A DNA stretch of 64,000 nucleotides from Thermaerobacter marianensis. Lineage in GTDB: Bacteria; Bacillota; Sulfobacillia; DVGY01. The position numbers and the translations under genes were made by a program. The stretch is from positions 102,662 through 166,661 of the forward strand of contig DYGY01000002.1 of NCBI GenBank assembly GCA_020724425.1, read 5' to 3'. Shown here piece by piece: positions 50,876 through 59,640 of the stretch (within the stretch, counting starts at the first letter, position 1; each line of letters opens with the position of its first letter). The notes under the pieces are model-generated. The model searched no databases. It was not told the DNA's origin and worked only from the letters and a program-made list of their open reading frames with translations.

Positions 50876-51988
50876 TCACTGCTTAAGCATCTTTAAGAAG
50901 TTCTCTTGCATATCCTGCTTCTTCTGACAGGAAGGACACAAATCTAAAGGCCCCACAAACTTCTCCTGACACTGCAAGCAAGTCTTCTTCTCAAAACTAA
51001 TAATCTCCTTTGACCTTTCCTCTTTAAACTCAAAGGGATTAATCCCTTGAACCAAACTAATTGCATCTAGAGGACACATGACTTGACAGACCCCACACAA
51101 GGTACAATACGCAGGGGTAAGTTCGATATGAGCTTTAGTATCATCACCACTTAACCTCAATGCCCCCGTAGGACAAACAAAAGCACACTGTTCACAATAT
51201 GTGCACTTTTCATCAATTGTTACCTCTCCAAGACCAAGCATTTCTGCTTCTTGCCACTTATCCTGCAGTTTTCGATTTTCCTTCTGTAAAGCAGCTAACA
51301 AAGCCTGTCTATTCAAAGGCAAAGCCTTAGCATGCTTGTTCTTCTTTGCAGCTCTTAACCAGTCTTTCTCTAATTGTTCTACCAGCCTCGCCGCCTTATA
51401 CATGCCACCATCCTTAAGAAAACCAAAGAAATCTCTTCTAGACATCCCGGTACTCTTAATGCTCTTCTTATCAGTATTTACAGATACCCTACCCGGTAGT
51501 TCCAACAGCTCCAAAGTCCTATTAGCTTGTTCCTTAACACCTAAAGCCAGCTGATAACCTGCCTTTTGTGGACACTGTTCACACTTTTCTCCATTAAGAC
51601 TTATCTCTTTAGGTCCCAAAGATAACAACCTAATTAACAACCCCGAATCTAACCAGCCAATACAGGGTACCTCAAAGGCACTAGACTCAACCAAAGGACA
51701 AGCCAACTCCATAGTACCTCCAACTTTAGCTTTAGCAGCCTCACCCAACTGCTTCATTGGAAAATCCCTTTCAAACACTCCAGTCGGACAAACAGCAGCA
51801 CAAATACCACACCCAGTACACAAAGACTCATCAATCTCCACACCTTCTTTAAGATCAATAGCCTCATGTGGGCACAAATCAGCACACAAAGTACAATCAT
51901 TACCCTTATATTTTCTTAAACACCGATCAGTCTCAATTTCCAAAGGAAAATCAGCGACAATCCCGGCTAATAGTTTTAAGCTAAGCAT
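50876..51988 (-). CDS. Multi-cluster 4Fe-4S ferredoxin-type protein, unknown role
   Basis: 370 residues. N-terminal pair of clusters (NDCTLCADLCPHEA and SLCTGCGICAAVCPTGVF), a cysteine-poor middle with isolated Cys (LACPLVES, GEKCEQCPQ), an internal twin-arginine-like SRRDFFGFLKDGG near 185, a basic coiled stretch, then a second ferredoxin pair (KCTYCEQCAFVCPTGAL and YCTLCGVCQVMCPLDAI) and a C-terminal zinc-ribbon (CLQCQ...CPSC). Three ferredoxin-like modules imply an electron-transfer hub, partner unknown. No signal peptide at the N-terminus. I do not recognise a named family. Confidence 0.75.
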   Translation of the reverse strand: MLSLKLLAGIVADFPLEIETDRCLRKYKGNDCTLCADLCPHEAIDLKEGVEIDESLCTGCGICAAVCPTGVFERDFPMKQLGEAAKAKVGGTMELACPLVESSAFEVPCIGWLDSGLLIRLLSLGPKEISLNGEKCEQCPQKAGYQLALGVKEQANRTLELLELPGRVSVNTDKKSIKSTGMSRRDFFGFLKDGGMYKAARLVEQLEKDWLRAAKKNKHAKALPLNRQALLAALQKENRKLQDKWQEAEMLGLGEVTIDEKCTYCEQCAFVCPTGALRLSGDDTKAHIELTPAYCTLCGVCQVMCPLDAISLVQGINPFEFKEERSKEIISFEKKTCLQCQEKFVGPLDLCPSCQKKQDMQENFLKMLKQ

Positions 51989-52011
51989 ACTTCATCTCTC
52001 CTCACATACCC

Positions 52012-52040
52012 ATTATATTACACAAATGCATTTGAACCAA
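52012..52040 (-). promoter_or_regulatory. Promoter of the multi-cluster ferredoxin gene
   Basis: Minus strand TTGGTT (plus 52035-52040), 17-base spacer, TATAAT (plus 52012-52017), about 24 bases before the gene start with GAGGAGAGATGAAGT between. Confidence 0.7.
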
Positions 52041-52104
52041 CCTTAGTATCACTGAGAAATGCAGCATACATCGCCATTTATGTTCAATACTTGGAGGTGA
52101 ATCC

Positions 52105-52494
52105 TTGAAGAAATTCCTGTTTGCTCTGGCAATATTCCTAGCGGCCATACTCTTTGTCCAGCTAACCAACACCCAGATAAAGCCATACCCTGCCTCACAC
52201 CAGATTCGCTTGCTAATAGCTGGTACTCGCTATGTCATTACCGCCACCATACTCCTAACAACAATCTATCTCTCTACCCTTATCTGGATAATACTTTCAT
52301 ATGTCCCTGTCTTTAAGACAACAACTCGTATTGCTCCTTTAATTTTCAACATTGTTTCAAGTTTCCTTCTCATTAATATGCTAAGAACAGAGTCTAAAAA
52401 CATAGCTATATTGATAATTTTCCCTACAACCCTTGTCTTCCTAATCCTTATCAAAACACTCTTTCAGATCCTCTCAACAAACAGAAAAACTTAA
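52105..52494 (+). CDS. Small polytopic membrane protein, unknown function
   Basis: 129 residues with four hydrophobic segments (FLFALAIFLAAILFVQL; VITATILLTTIYLSTLIWIILSYV; IAPLIFNIVSSFLLINML; IAILIIFPTTLVFLILI). TTG start with GGAGGTGAATCC. No motif or family recognised. Divergent from the ferredoxin gene, convergent with the serpin gene across a perfect palindrome. Confidence 0.65.
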   Translation: MKKFLFALAIFLAAILFVQLTNTQIKPYPASHQIRLLIAGTRYVITATILLTTIYLSTLIWIILSYVPVFKTTTRIAPLIFNIVSSFLLINMLRTESKNIAILIIFPTTLVFLILIKTLFQILSTNRKT

Positions 52495-52577
52495 GACCTA
52501 ACCCAGAGGAAGCTTCTCCACCACAACATATAACCCATATTCTTGATTAATATCTGAAGATGTAGAGCTCAGATGAA

Positions 52578-52627
52578 GGCAAAACGGTCATAATCCTTGA
52601 AGCAAGGTGGATTATGACCGTTTTGCC
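52578..52627. terminator. Perfect 19-bp inverted repeat between convergent genes
   Basis: GGCAAAACGGTCATAATCC, 12-base spacer, GGATTATGACCGTTTTGCC: nineteen matched base pairs. It lies 36 bases before the serpin stop and 83 past the membrane-protein stop. Likely a bidirectional terminator, although no long T-run follows; its perfection is unusual. Confidence 0.6.
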
Positions 52628-52662
52628 CTATAATATCCATCAAGTCCTGCTACCAACAAACG

Positions 52663-53910
52663 CTAATCCAACTCATTAACTAGGCCCAGAAAGAGAATCT
52701 CCTCGGTAGAACTATCATGAACCATGAAGAAAAATGGTCTATCCACTTTTAGGTTGAATTGACCTTCTGGCATACTAGTAACCGCTATCTCCACTGAAGT
52801 AGCGGCTGCTGCCTCAGTGCCTTTTTCATCAACTTTAATATATGACTTGTGTTTCACTTCACCGATAAATACTCTTTGATTATCATCCCAGGCCACCATG
52901 TCATAGAAATCCGCCATATTATCATCAAAGGCAACTGCCATACCCATAGCCTTCAGGACAGCAGTCAAACTCTGTTCATATTCCATTTCAAACCTTGGTA
53001 AAAGAAGGACACCATTAAGACTTCTAAATTCCTTTTGCCACTGACTCCACTCTTCCATACTGAACATATCGACAAACTCTTCTAGATTATCAGGCAAAAA
53101 CACATACATGGCCAGTCTTTCTTCTGTACCATAGGGCAACCGAACCGCTTCAAACTCTCCCTCTTTCTTCAGATATTCTGTCATTCCAGACCGATACATA
53201 AAAGGTACCTCAACGGTCTCACCTGACACATTATGAAAGACATCCATCCTTGTATCTCTAGAGTTAAATGCTTCACTCCAGTCCCCCTGAAAATATACCG
53301 TATTAATCAGAAACATAATAGTTTCAGGACTGATGGGATCTGCTATAATCTCTTTAATCATACCCTCTGTACTATCACTAACCCACCGGTTAATATCCTT
53401 AACAGCTTGACCTGAAGAAAAATCAAGCTCTGCTATCAATGCCTGATAGAAATATTCATTGCGCTCCAAGAAATCCCTATCAAACTGGATACCCTCTCTT
53501 AGCCACAACGAGTTCGCTATATTTAGCCTGACAGAGGGATCAGCTTCCTGCAGCAAAAATATAAGGGCGAGATTGTTCTTGTTAAATTTCTCTAGGTCAA
53601 CACCTGCAATACCTAGTACATCAGCCATGGCCTCTTGAGTATCTCCACTAGCCCCGTTATAGGTCATAGCAAGTGCTAGATAGATACTAGTCGGCGAAAT
53701 AAAGATATTCTTATCAGCCATCAGCTCCTGAAAAACTCTAACACCAAAATCATTAGAGTTAGCAGAGAGATTCTGATCAAAGGAAGCAAGAATCTCGGGG
53801 TCTACCTCCTCAAAATACATCTTACCACCGCTAGCTACCTGCTCCTGACAACCAGCGGCTGTTAAAGCAACTGCCACCAAAAGAACTAAAGACACAATGA
53901 ACTTCTTCAC
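52663..53910 (-). CDS. Serpin (serine protease inhibitor), lipoprotein
   Basis: 415 residues. Signal peptide with lipobox (VALTAAGC, Cys21) places it on the outer face of the membrane. Serpin fold: NIFISPTSIYLALAMTYNGA, FLINTVYFQGDW, GTEERLAMYVFLPDN, FEMEYEQSL, and FNLKVDRPFFFMV after the reactive loop. The hinge reads EKGTEAAAATS, with the small residues needed for loop insertion, so it is probably inhibitory. Counting from the hinge, P1-P1' would be Thr-Ser, suiting elastase- or subtilisin-like targets. GTG start after GGGGAGGTAGTC. Such genes are scattered among anaerobes and likely laterally spread. Confidence 0.93.
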   Translation of the reverse strand: MKKFIVSLVLLVAVALTAAGCQEQVASGGKMYFEEVDPEILASFDQNLSANSNDFGVRVFQELMADKNIFISPTSIYLALAMTYNGASGDTQEAMADVLGIAGVDLEKFNKNNLALIFLLQEADPSVRLNIANSLWLREGIQFDRDFLERNEYFYQALIAELDFSSGQAVKDINRWVSDSTEGMIKEIIADPISPETIMFLINTVYFQGDWSEAFNSRDTRMDVFHNVSGETVEVPFMYRSGMTEYLKKEGEFEAVRLPYGTEERLAMYVFLPDNLEEFVDMFSMEEWSQWQKEFRSLNGVLLLPRFEMEYEQSLTAVLKAMGMAVAFDDNMADFYDMVAWDDNQRVFIGEVKHKSYIKVDEKGTEAAAATSVEIAVTSMPEGQFNLKVDRPFFFMVHDSSTEEILFLGLVNELD

Positions 53911-54252
53911 TCAGACTACCTCCCCTCACTCATATAGACTAGTTCTCTATCTAAAAAGTTCCTGCCGATACTCAATACTGTCCTAACCAGCAGCGAATAT
54001 GGTATTCTAATCTTAAGACTCGAGGAATCCTTTTTGACATGGTAAGCAGGTTCGTAACGAGGATACTTCTTTTAAGCCCAAAGTAATACTAAGAAATACC
54101 ATATAGTGTTGAGTTATATAGCTTACAAGTTTCACTGAGTGCAATATTGCAACATGTTCGCCCGTAATATAACTAGCTAGTAAGAAGAAAGGAGGGAAGG
54201 CGCATTTCTCCCCCACTTATAGAAGATGGGGATATCCTGCGCCAGATGAAAG
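53911..54252. other. 342-base intergenic region between serpin and nadK
   Basis: Divergent promoter region. Just before nadK is a structured leader: GGCGCA (54199-54204) pairs with TGCGCC (54238-54243) and inside it CCCCA (54211-54215) with TGGGG (54227-54231). TTGCAA near 54148 and TATAAC near 54169 may form a weak nadK promoter. A minus-strand 67-codon ORF (54013-54216) is not credible. No ribosome binding site stronger than GATGAAAG precedes nadK. Confidence 0.45.
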
Positions 54253-55014
54253 ATGAACATCACAATCTCAACTATAGATAGCAATAGGCATCATGCAGAA
54301 AAAATTGAAGAGAGTCTCATCAAGGCAGGACTACACGTTGTGGACGATGGTGAAACCATCGTCTCTGTCGGTGGTGATGGTACCTTCCTCAAAGCCCTAC
54401 ACAAATATGGATTCAGCAAGAGATATGTGGGTATCAACACAGGACACTTAGGGTTTCTCCCAGATCTCCTGATGGAAGACCTAGACCGGCTCATATCCGC
54501 TCTAAAGGATGGCACCTATCAGCTCATTGAATACCCTGTCCTTAATGCAACCTTTAACAACCAATCAGTCTGGGCCTTTAATGATATAGTCCTTAAAGCT
54601 TCAAACTCAAAAACTATGCATATCCATGTAAACGTAAACAAGATCCCTCTGCAGAAGTTTGCCGGGGATGGTCTAATTATCTCAACCCCCTTGGGCTCTA
54701 GTGCCTACAACTACTCGGCAGGGGGTGCCCTTTTACCGCCTGATAGCAGAGCCTATCAGATTACACCTCTAGCACCACTAAACACTAATGCATACAGATC
54801 ACTAACATCATCATTTGTTGTTCCAGCATACCAGATATCAACCCTAGATCTAGAACCTAGTCAAGCCATACCACACCTGGTTGTTGATGGTGAAGAAATA
54901 GATCATGAACCATTTGATAAGATCTCTTTTAGATTAGGACCTGATGTGGTAAAGCTTCTAAGAATAGCTGATTATGATTTCTGGGCCAGAGTTAAAGAAA
55001 AATTCCTGGGATAG
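54253..55014 (+). CDS. nadK: NAD kinase
   Basis: Phosphorylates NAD to NADP. 253 residues: catalytic SVGGDGTFLKALHKYG (GGDG), NTGHLGFLPDL, the APLNTNAYRSL-like segment with GSSAYNYSAGGAL, and DGEEIDHEPFDKI near the end. Shorter than average but all motifs present. Followed after 10 bases by lutBA, so probably co-transcribed with it; a stem-loop leader precedes it. Confidence 0.94.
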   Translation: MNITISTIDSNRHHAEKIEESLIKAGLHVVDDGETIVSVGGDGTFLKALHKYGFSKRYVGINTGHLGFLPDLLMEDLDRLISALKDGTYQLIEYPVLNATFNNQSVWAFNDIVLKASNSKTMHIHVNVNKIPLQKFAGDGLIISTPLGSSAYNYSAGGALLPPDSRAYQITPLAPLNTNAYRSLTSSFVVPAYQISTLDLEPSQAIPHLVVDGEEIDHEPFDKISFRLGPDVVKLLRIADYDFWARVKEKFLG

Positions 55015-55024
55015 GTGATAACTA

Positions 55025-57115
55025 ATGAAGACCCTACAAGAGAAAATAGCTGCTAGCCTTGCTGATTTAGATACCAGAGAAGCCCGTCGCAAAGGAGTTA
55101 TGGGTCATAGAGATAGAGTTATAGAAGTGAGTAAGGGGTTAGATGGCTTAAGAGAAGAACTGCGAGCAGCCAAACTAACAGTCCTTAACACAGAAGAATC
55201 TCTTAAGCACTATACAAACCTGGCTTCAGACAACCTTTTAGCCAATGGCTTTAAAGTCCATACCGCCAAAACCGCAAAGGATGCCTTAGAACAAATAGCC
55301 AAGATAGTTAGAAAAGGGCCTCTAGTTAAAGCCAAAACCAACCTGGGTAAGGAACTCGGTCTAACAGACCTCCTCAATGCTAGAGGAATTGAATATATTG
55401 AAACTGACTTGGGTGATCGCATTAATCAGCTAAATGGTACCCATTCTAGCCATACCCTGGCTCCAGCAATACAAATCAAAGAGGAACACATAGCTGAATT
55501 GTTTAAGAAAAGAGCCAAGGAAACCAACAAGGTTCTAGAAAGTACCGATGAACAATCTTTAGTCTCCTTTGCCAGAGAAGACTTAAGAGAATACCTGACA
55601 ACAGCCCCCTATGGTCTTTCCGGAGCCAATGCTATTGCAGCTGATACAGGCTCCATCATCCTAACCGAAAATGAAGGTAACATCAGAGCAGTAACCTCTC
55701 TGCCAGATGTTCATATAATCATTGCTGGAATAAATAAGATTGTGCCAACACTTGAAGACGGTATTAAAGTAGTTCAGGCTGCCTCCTCCTTTGGTGCCGG
55801 TCAGGAAATCGGCACCTACATAAACGTCATCTCTGCCCCAGGTAAGGAAATCGGGCCCAAAGAAGTACATGTAATTCTCTTAGATAACGGTCGTACCAAA
55901 GCAGTACAAGAGGGATTTGGTGAAGCCTTTACCTGTGTTAACTGTGGCAGCTGCTTAAACTTCTGCCCCGTCTACACCGTAGTCGGTGATGCCTATGGTC
56001 AAGATCTCCTCGGAGGCATAGGCCTCCTGCAAACATTCTTCATTCAAGGAAAAGAAGCAAGTATTGAACAAGGGTTATCCCTCTGTATCGGCTGTACCAA
56101 ATGCCTAGAATACTGCCCTGTGAAGATAGATACCCCACACATGATCTCAGAGGTAAAACAGGATATACCCGAAGAAAACTTCCTTAAGAATCAGCTATTA
56201 GACACAATAGCTAGACCAAAAAAACTTGATTCATTAACAAAACTCCTAAGGTTCTTTAACAGCTATAAGGATAACGCTTTTGTATCCAAAACCATCAACT
56301 TGCTCCCTTCTGATTGGCAGACCTATATCAGCATGCTCCCTCAAGATATAGCCAAACCAGTTACTCCAGAAGAAGCAGAGGGATACTCTAGAGGTGGAGA
56401 AATGATCCACTTCTTCCTTGGTTGTGTTATGAACAGCCTTTTTGCAGACATTCACAGAGATAGCCTCTATGTCTTAAGCAAAAATGATACCCGAATATCC
56501 TGTCCCACAGAGCAAGCCTGCTGTGGAGCTCTACACTTCCATGCCGGTGATAAAAGGACAGCAAAGGAGTTAGCCTTAAAAAATATCAAGGCATTTCCCG
56601 GGAAAGAACCAATCATCATTAACTCTGCCGGGTGTGGTGCCATGCTCAAAGACTATCCAAAACTATTTAGCGATAACCCAGAACTAAAAAGGAAAGCAGA
56701 ACAGTTCAGCTCCAGGGTAATGGATTTTTCTGAGTACCTCTCTCTTACCAAAAAAGACATACCCCAGAGCCTTAGCAAAAAAGTTACTTTCCATGATGCC
56801 TGTCATCTAGCATTAGCACAAGGCATCAAAGAACAACCTAGAGAGCTATTAAGAAATATTGATAACCTTGAGTTAGTAGAGATGCCGGATCGTAATGCCT
56901 GTTGCGGCAGTGGTGGTATCTATTCCCTTACCCATACAGATGTCTCTCGAGCACTCCTAGAAGAAAAGGTACAGGATGCAAAAACAGTTGAGCCCGATAT
57001 AGTGATTACAACTAACCCTGGCTGCTTAATGCACCTTAACTATGGTATGAAAGATACACCGACCTATCACCTAGCAACTATCCTAGCTAAAGCATATCGA
57101 GAGGGTGAAGAGTAA
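55025..57115 (+). CDS. LutB-LutA fusion: LUD domain, ferredoxin and two CCG domains
   Basis: 696 residues combining two lactate-oxidation subunits. LUD domain (about 60-300: TKTNLGKELGLTDLL, TAPYGLSGANAIAADTGSIIL, GINKIVPTLEDG), two 4Fe-4S motifs (CVNCGSCLNFCPVYTVVG and CIGCTKCLEYCPVKID), then tandem CCG-type domains (FFLGCVMNS..ACCGALHFHAG and FHDACHLALA..ACCGSGGIY), the LutA/GlpC/HdrB ligand set. In Bacillus these are separate LutB and LutA proteins. The lutC gene begins at its stop (TAATGG). Likely role: L-lactate to pyruvate with quinone or ferredoxin acceptor; the physiological direction is not known. Confidence 0.88.
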   Translation: MKTLQEKIAASLADLDTREARRKGVMGHRDRVIEVSKGLDGLREELRAAKLTVLNTEESLKHYTNLASDNLLANGFKVHTAKTAKDALEQIAKIVRKGPLVKAKTNLGKELGLTDLLNARGIEYIETDLGDRINQLNGTHSSHTLAPAIQIKEEHIAELFKKRAKETNKVLESTDEQSLVSFAREDLREYLTTAPYGLSGANAIAADTGSIILTENEGNIRAVTSLPDVHIIIAGINKIVPTLEDGIKVVQAASSFGAGQEIGTYINVISAPGKEIGPKEVHVILLDNGRTKAVQEGFGEAFTCVNCGSCLNFCPVYTVVGDAYGQDLLGGIGLLQTFFIQGKEASIEQGLSLCIGCTKCLEYCPVKIDTPHMISEVKQDIPEENFLKNQLLDTIARPKKLDSLTKLLRFFNSYKDNAFVSKTINLLPSDWQTYISMLPQDIAKPVTPEEAEGYSRGGEMIHFFLGCVMNSLFADIHRDSLYVLSKNDTRISCPTEQACCGALHFHAGDKRTAKELALKNIKAFPGKEPIIINSAGCGAMLKDYPKLFSDNPELKRKAEQFSSRVMDFSEYLSLTKKDIPQSLSKKVTFHDACHLALAQGIKEQPRELLRNIDNLELVEMPDRNACCGSGGIYSLTHTDVSRALLEEKVQDAKTVEPDIVITTNPGCLMHLNYGMKDTPTYHLATILAKAYREGEE

Positions 57116-57615
57116 TGGAACTAAAAGAGAAACTAAAAGAAAAAAGGGTAAACCTTCACCTTATCAAAGAAGAAGAACTAGAAAACACCCTAGAAGCCAT
57201 AATACCACCAGATAGCAGGGTAGCAGTACACAAGGAATCTCTAGGAATATCCCTAAAACTTAATAGAGAGACTCTCTATACACCACTTCCTAAAGAGACC
57301 CTAACCAAAGCTACCCATGGGATTACCGGAGCCAGCTCAATCATAGCAGCTACAGGCACTATAGTCTTAAGTGAAACAGATGGTTATGGTCGTATCTTAA
57401 GTAATATGCCGGAAACCCATATAGTTATAGCAAGCACCCAAGCGATAGTACCTGATATGGCTGCCGCTTTAAAAGAGATTAGACAAACTGACTTCCCTCC
57501 CTATATCTCCTTTACTACCGGGCCAAGCCGGACAGCTGATATTGCCGGGAAGATTGTCCATGGTATGCATGGACCAAGAAAAGTTGAACTAATATTAATA
57601 GAGTACCGGCAATAA
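57115..57615 (+). CDS. lutC: LUD domain protein LutC
   Basis: 166-residue stand-alone LUD/YkgG-like domain: THGITGASSIIAATGTIVLSETDGYGR, MPETHIVIASTQAIVPDMAAAL and the C-terminal TTGPSRTADIAGKIVHGMHGPRKVELILIE. Third element of the lactate utilisation complex. Shorter than B. subtilis LutC (~240), lacking part of the N-terminus. Start overlaps the lutBA stop by one base; terminates in a hairpin whose loop holds its stop codon. Confidence 0.9.
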   Translation: MELKEKLKEKRVNLHLIKEEELENTLEAIIPPDSRVAVHKESLGISLKLNRETLYTPLPKETLTKATHGITGASSIIAATGTIVLSETDGYGRILSNMPETHIVIASTQAIVPDMAAALKEIRQTDFPPYISFTTGPSRTADIAGKIVHGMHGPRKVELILIEYRQ

Positions 57616-57627
57616 CTGCCGGTACTC
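57601..57627. terminator. Hairpin between lutC and oppF
   Basis: GAGTACCGGCA-ATAAC-TGCCGGTACTC, a perfect eleven-base stem with the lutC stop codon in the loop. T-run on either side is weak. Serves two convergent operons. Confidence 0.75.
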
Positions 57628-57634
57628 TATTACC

Positions 57635-58621
57635 TCAAGCATATAAATGGCAGGCCACATGATGACCACCACCAGCATCTAACCAGATTGGTTCATCAGT
57701 CTCACAAATCCTTCCCATCTTAACAGGGCAACGAGTATGAAAGCGACAACCCCTTGGTGGATTAATCGGTGAAGGTACCGTACCCTCAAGAATAATCCTT
57801 TCCTTCTTCTGACCGGAAACAACCGGAATAGCAGAAAGCAATGCTTTTGTATAGGGATGTCTTGGGTTGCTAAAGAGCTCATCACTATCTGCTAACTCAA
57901 CCACCTTACCCAAATACATAACAGCTATCCTATCACTGATATAGTAGATGACACTGAGATCATGAGCAATAAAGAGGTAGGTTAGCTTAAACTCATCCTG
58001 TAATCCCTCTAAGAGATCAATAATCTGTGCCTGAATGGATACATCAAGGGAAGACACAGGTTCATCAGCAACAATGAAACTAGGATGCATGGCCAAAGCC
58101 CTAGCTATCCCTATCCTCTGTCTCTGTCCCCCACTAAACTGATGGGGATATGAATCAATATGTCTCTCACTCAATCCCACTCTCACTAACAGATCTAGAA
58201 TCTCTAACTCTTTCTCTTTGTATCCCTTAACTCCCCTGCTAATTAACGGCACAGAGAGAATCTGTCTCACTGTAAGTCTTGGGTTCAATGACGCATAAGG
58301 GTTCTGGAAGATAATCTGTGCCTTCTGGCGATACTCCTTTAATTCTTTCTCTTCTAAAGAAGACACCTTCTCCCCCTCAAAATATATCTCTCCATCACTA
58401 GGGTCATATAAACGAATAATACTGCGACCTAAAGTTGTCTTCCCACAACCACTCTCACCCACTAAACCAAGAGTCTCCCCTTTATAAACCTGCAAATCTA
58501 CTCCATCAACAGATCTAATAACTATATCATCCTGCTTAAAGACACTCTTGGCCAAAAAGCTCTGTCTTTTATAGAAATATTTCTTTAACCCCTTTGTTTC
58601 CACTAATATCTCTCTATCCAA
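57635..58621 (-). CDS. oppF: Oligopeptide/dipeptide ABC transporter ATP-binding protein OppF
   Basis: ABC ATPase: Walker A GLVGESGCGKTTLGRSI, Q-loop IIFQNPYASLNPRLTV, signature HQFSGGQRQRIGIARAL, Walker B FIVADEPVSSLD, and the oligopeptide C-terminal domain with the Cys cluster (CRFHTRCPVKMGRICE). TTG start at 58621 (eight bases from AAGGTGG) gives MDREILVETKGL, 328 residues; the track start at 58687 overlaps oppD. Last gene of oppABCDF. Confidence 0.92.
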   Translation of the reverse strand: MDREILVETKGLKKYFYKRQSFLAKSVFKQDDIVIRSVDGVDLQVYKGETLGLVGESGCGKTTLGRSIIRLYDPSDGEIYFEGEKVSSLEEKELKEYRQKAQIIFQNPYASLNPRLTVRQILSVPLISRGVKGYKEKELEILDLLVRVGLSERHIDSYPHQFSGGQRQRIGIARALAMHPSFIVADEPVSSLDVSIQAQIIDLLEGLQDEFKLTYLFIAHDLSVIYYISDRIAVMYLGKVVELADSDELFSNPRHPYTKALLSAIPVVSGQKKERIILEGTVPSPINPPRGCRFHTRCPVKMGRICETDEPIWLDAGGGHHVACHLYA

Positions 58622-58640
58622 AGATACCACCACCTTCCAC

Positions 58641-59627
58641 CTAAGTGTACAGGATACAACGCACCTGATGTCCTTTGTCAACTTCAATCATCTCTAACTC
58701 TGTGCCGATACATTCCCTCTTAGCATACTTGCATCGCTGATGAAATGGACAACCAGGTGGCATATTAATTAAATCCGGAACCGTTCCAGGTATGGCTTCA
58801 ATCTTCTTCCTTCTATCTTCAATTCGAGGAATTGAGTTAAGCAGTCCTTGGGTATACGGATGAGCGGGTTCCTCCACTAGAGTCCTTGTTGGTCCCTGTT
58901 CTAGAACCAGACCAGCATACATAACTACCATTCTGTGGGTAAATTCCGCTGCTACACCTAGATCATGGGTAACAAGGATAATGGTAGTGCCATGTTCCTC
59001 ATTAATTCGATTTAGAAGTTCAAGTATCTGAGCCTGGATGGTTACATCCAAAGCAGTTGTTGGCTCATCAGCTAAAAGAAGTTGAGGTTCACCTGCCAAA
59101 GCAATAGCTATTAAAGCTCGCTGTTGCATCCCGCCACTAAACTGATGTGGATACTCAAGATATCTAAGATCAGGCGAAGGTATTCCCACCTCAGCCATAA
59201 GCTCCAATACCCTCTCTCTTTCTCTATCTTTACGGTCACTGAAAAACCACTTGCGTTCACCCTTAATCAAACCATGGATCCTTAAAGCCTCCCGAATCTG
59301 TTCTCCCACAGGAAAAACAGGATTAAGGGTAGTCATCGGATCCTGAAAAACCATCGAAATATCCTTACCCCGGAGCATTCTCATCTCCCGATCACTCTTT
59401 TTTAAGAGATTATCTCCATTAAAGTTAATCTCACCAGAAACAATCTCACCTGGTTTGGGCACCAGCCTTAACATGGAAAGAAGTGACATACTCTTTCCCG
59501 AACCCGACTCCCCTACAATACCAAGGATCTCACCCTTATTGGCACTAAGAGTTAAACCATTGACCGCTTTCACCAGTCCCCGTGAACTAGGAAACTGCAC
59601 TCTTAAATCTTTTACATCTAATAGCAT
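58641..59627 (-). CDS. oppD: Oligopeptide/dipeptide ABC transporter ATP-binding protein OppD
   Basis: 328 residues; Walker A GIVGESGSGKSMSL, Q-loop MVFQDPMTTLNPVFPVG, signature HQFSGGMQQRALIAIAL, Walker B LLLADEPTTALD, and a C-terminal Cys motif (GCPFHQRCKYAKREC), together the OppD/DppD type. GGAGTTGAAGCT precedes the ATG. Works as heterodimer with OppF on OppBC. Confidence 0.93.
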   Translation of the reverse strand: MLLDVKDLRVQFPSSRGLVKAVNGLTLSANKGEILGIVGESGSGKSMSLLSMLRLVPKPGEIVSGEINFNGDNLLKKSDREMRMLRGKDISMVFQDPMTTLNPVFPVGEQIREALRIHGLIKGERKWFFSDRKDRERERVLELMAEVGIPSPDLRYLEYPHQFSGGMQQRALIAIALAGEPQLLLADEPTTALDVTIQAQILELLNRINEEHGTTIILVTHDLGVAAEFTHRMVVMYAGLVLEQGPTRTLVEEPAHPYTQGLLNSIPRIEDRRKKIEAIPGTVPDLINMPPGCPFHQRCKYAKRECIGTELEMIEVDKGHQVRCILYT

Positions 59628-59640
59628 AGCTTCAACTCCT

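Noticed and set aside
54013-54216. 67-codon minus ORF upstream of nadK
   Set aside because: Lies in a promoter/leader region with odd composition (many Cys, Ser, His), no site and no family.
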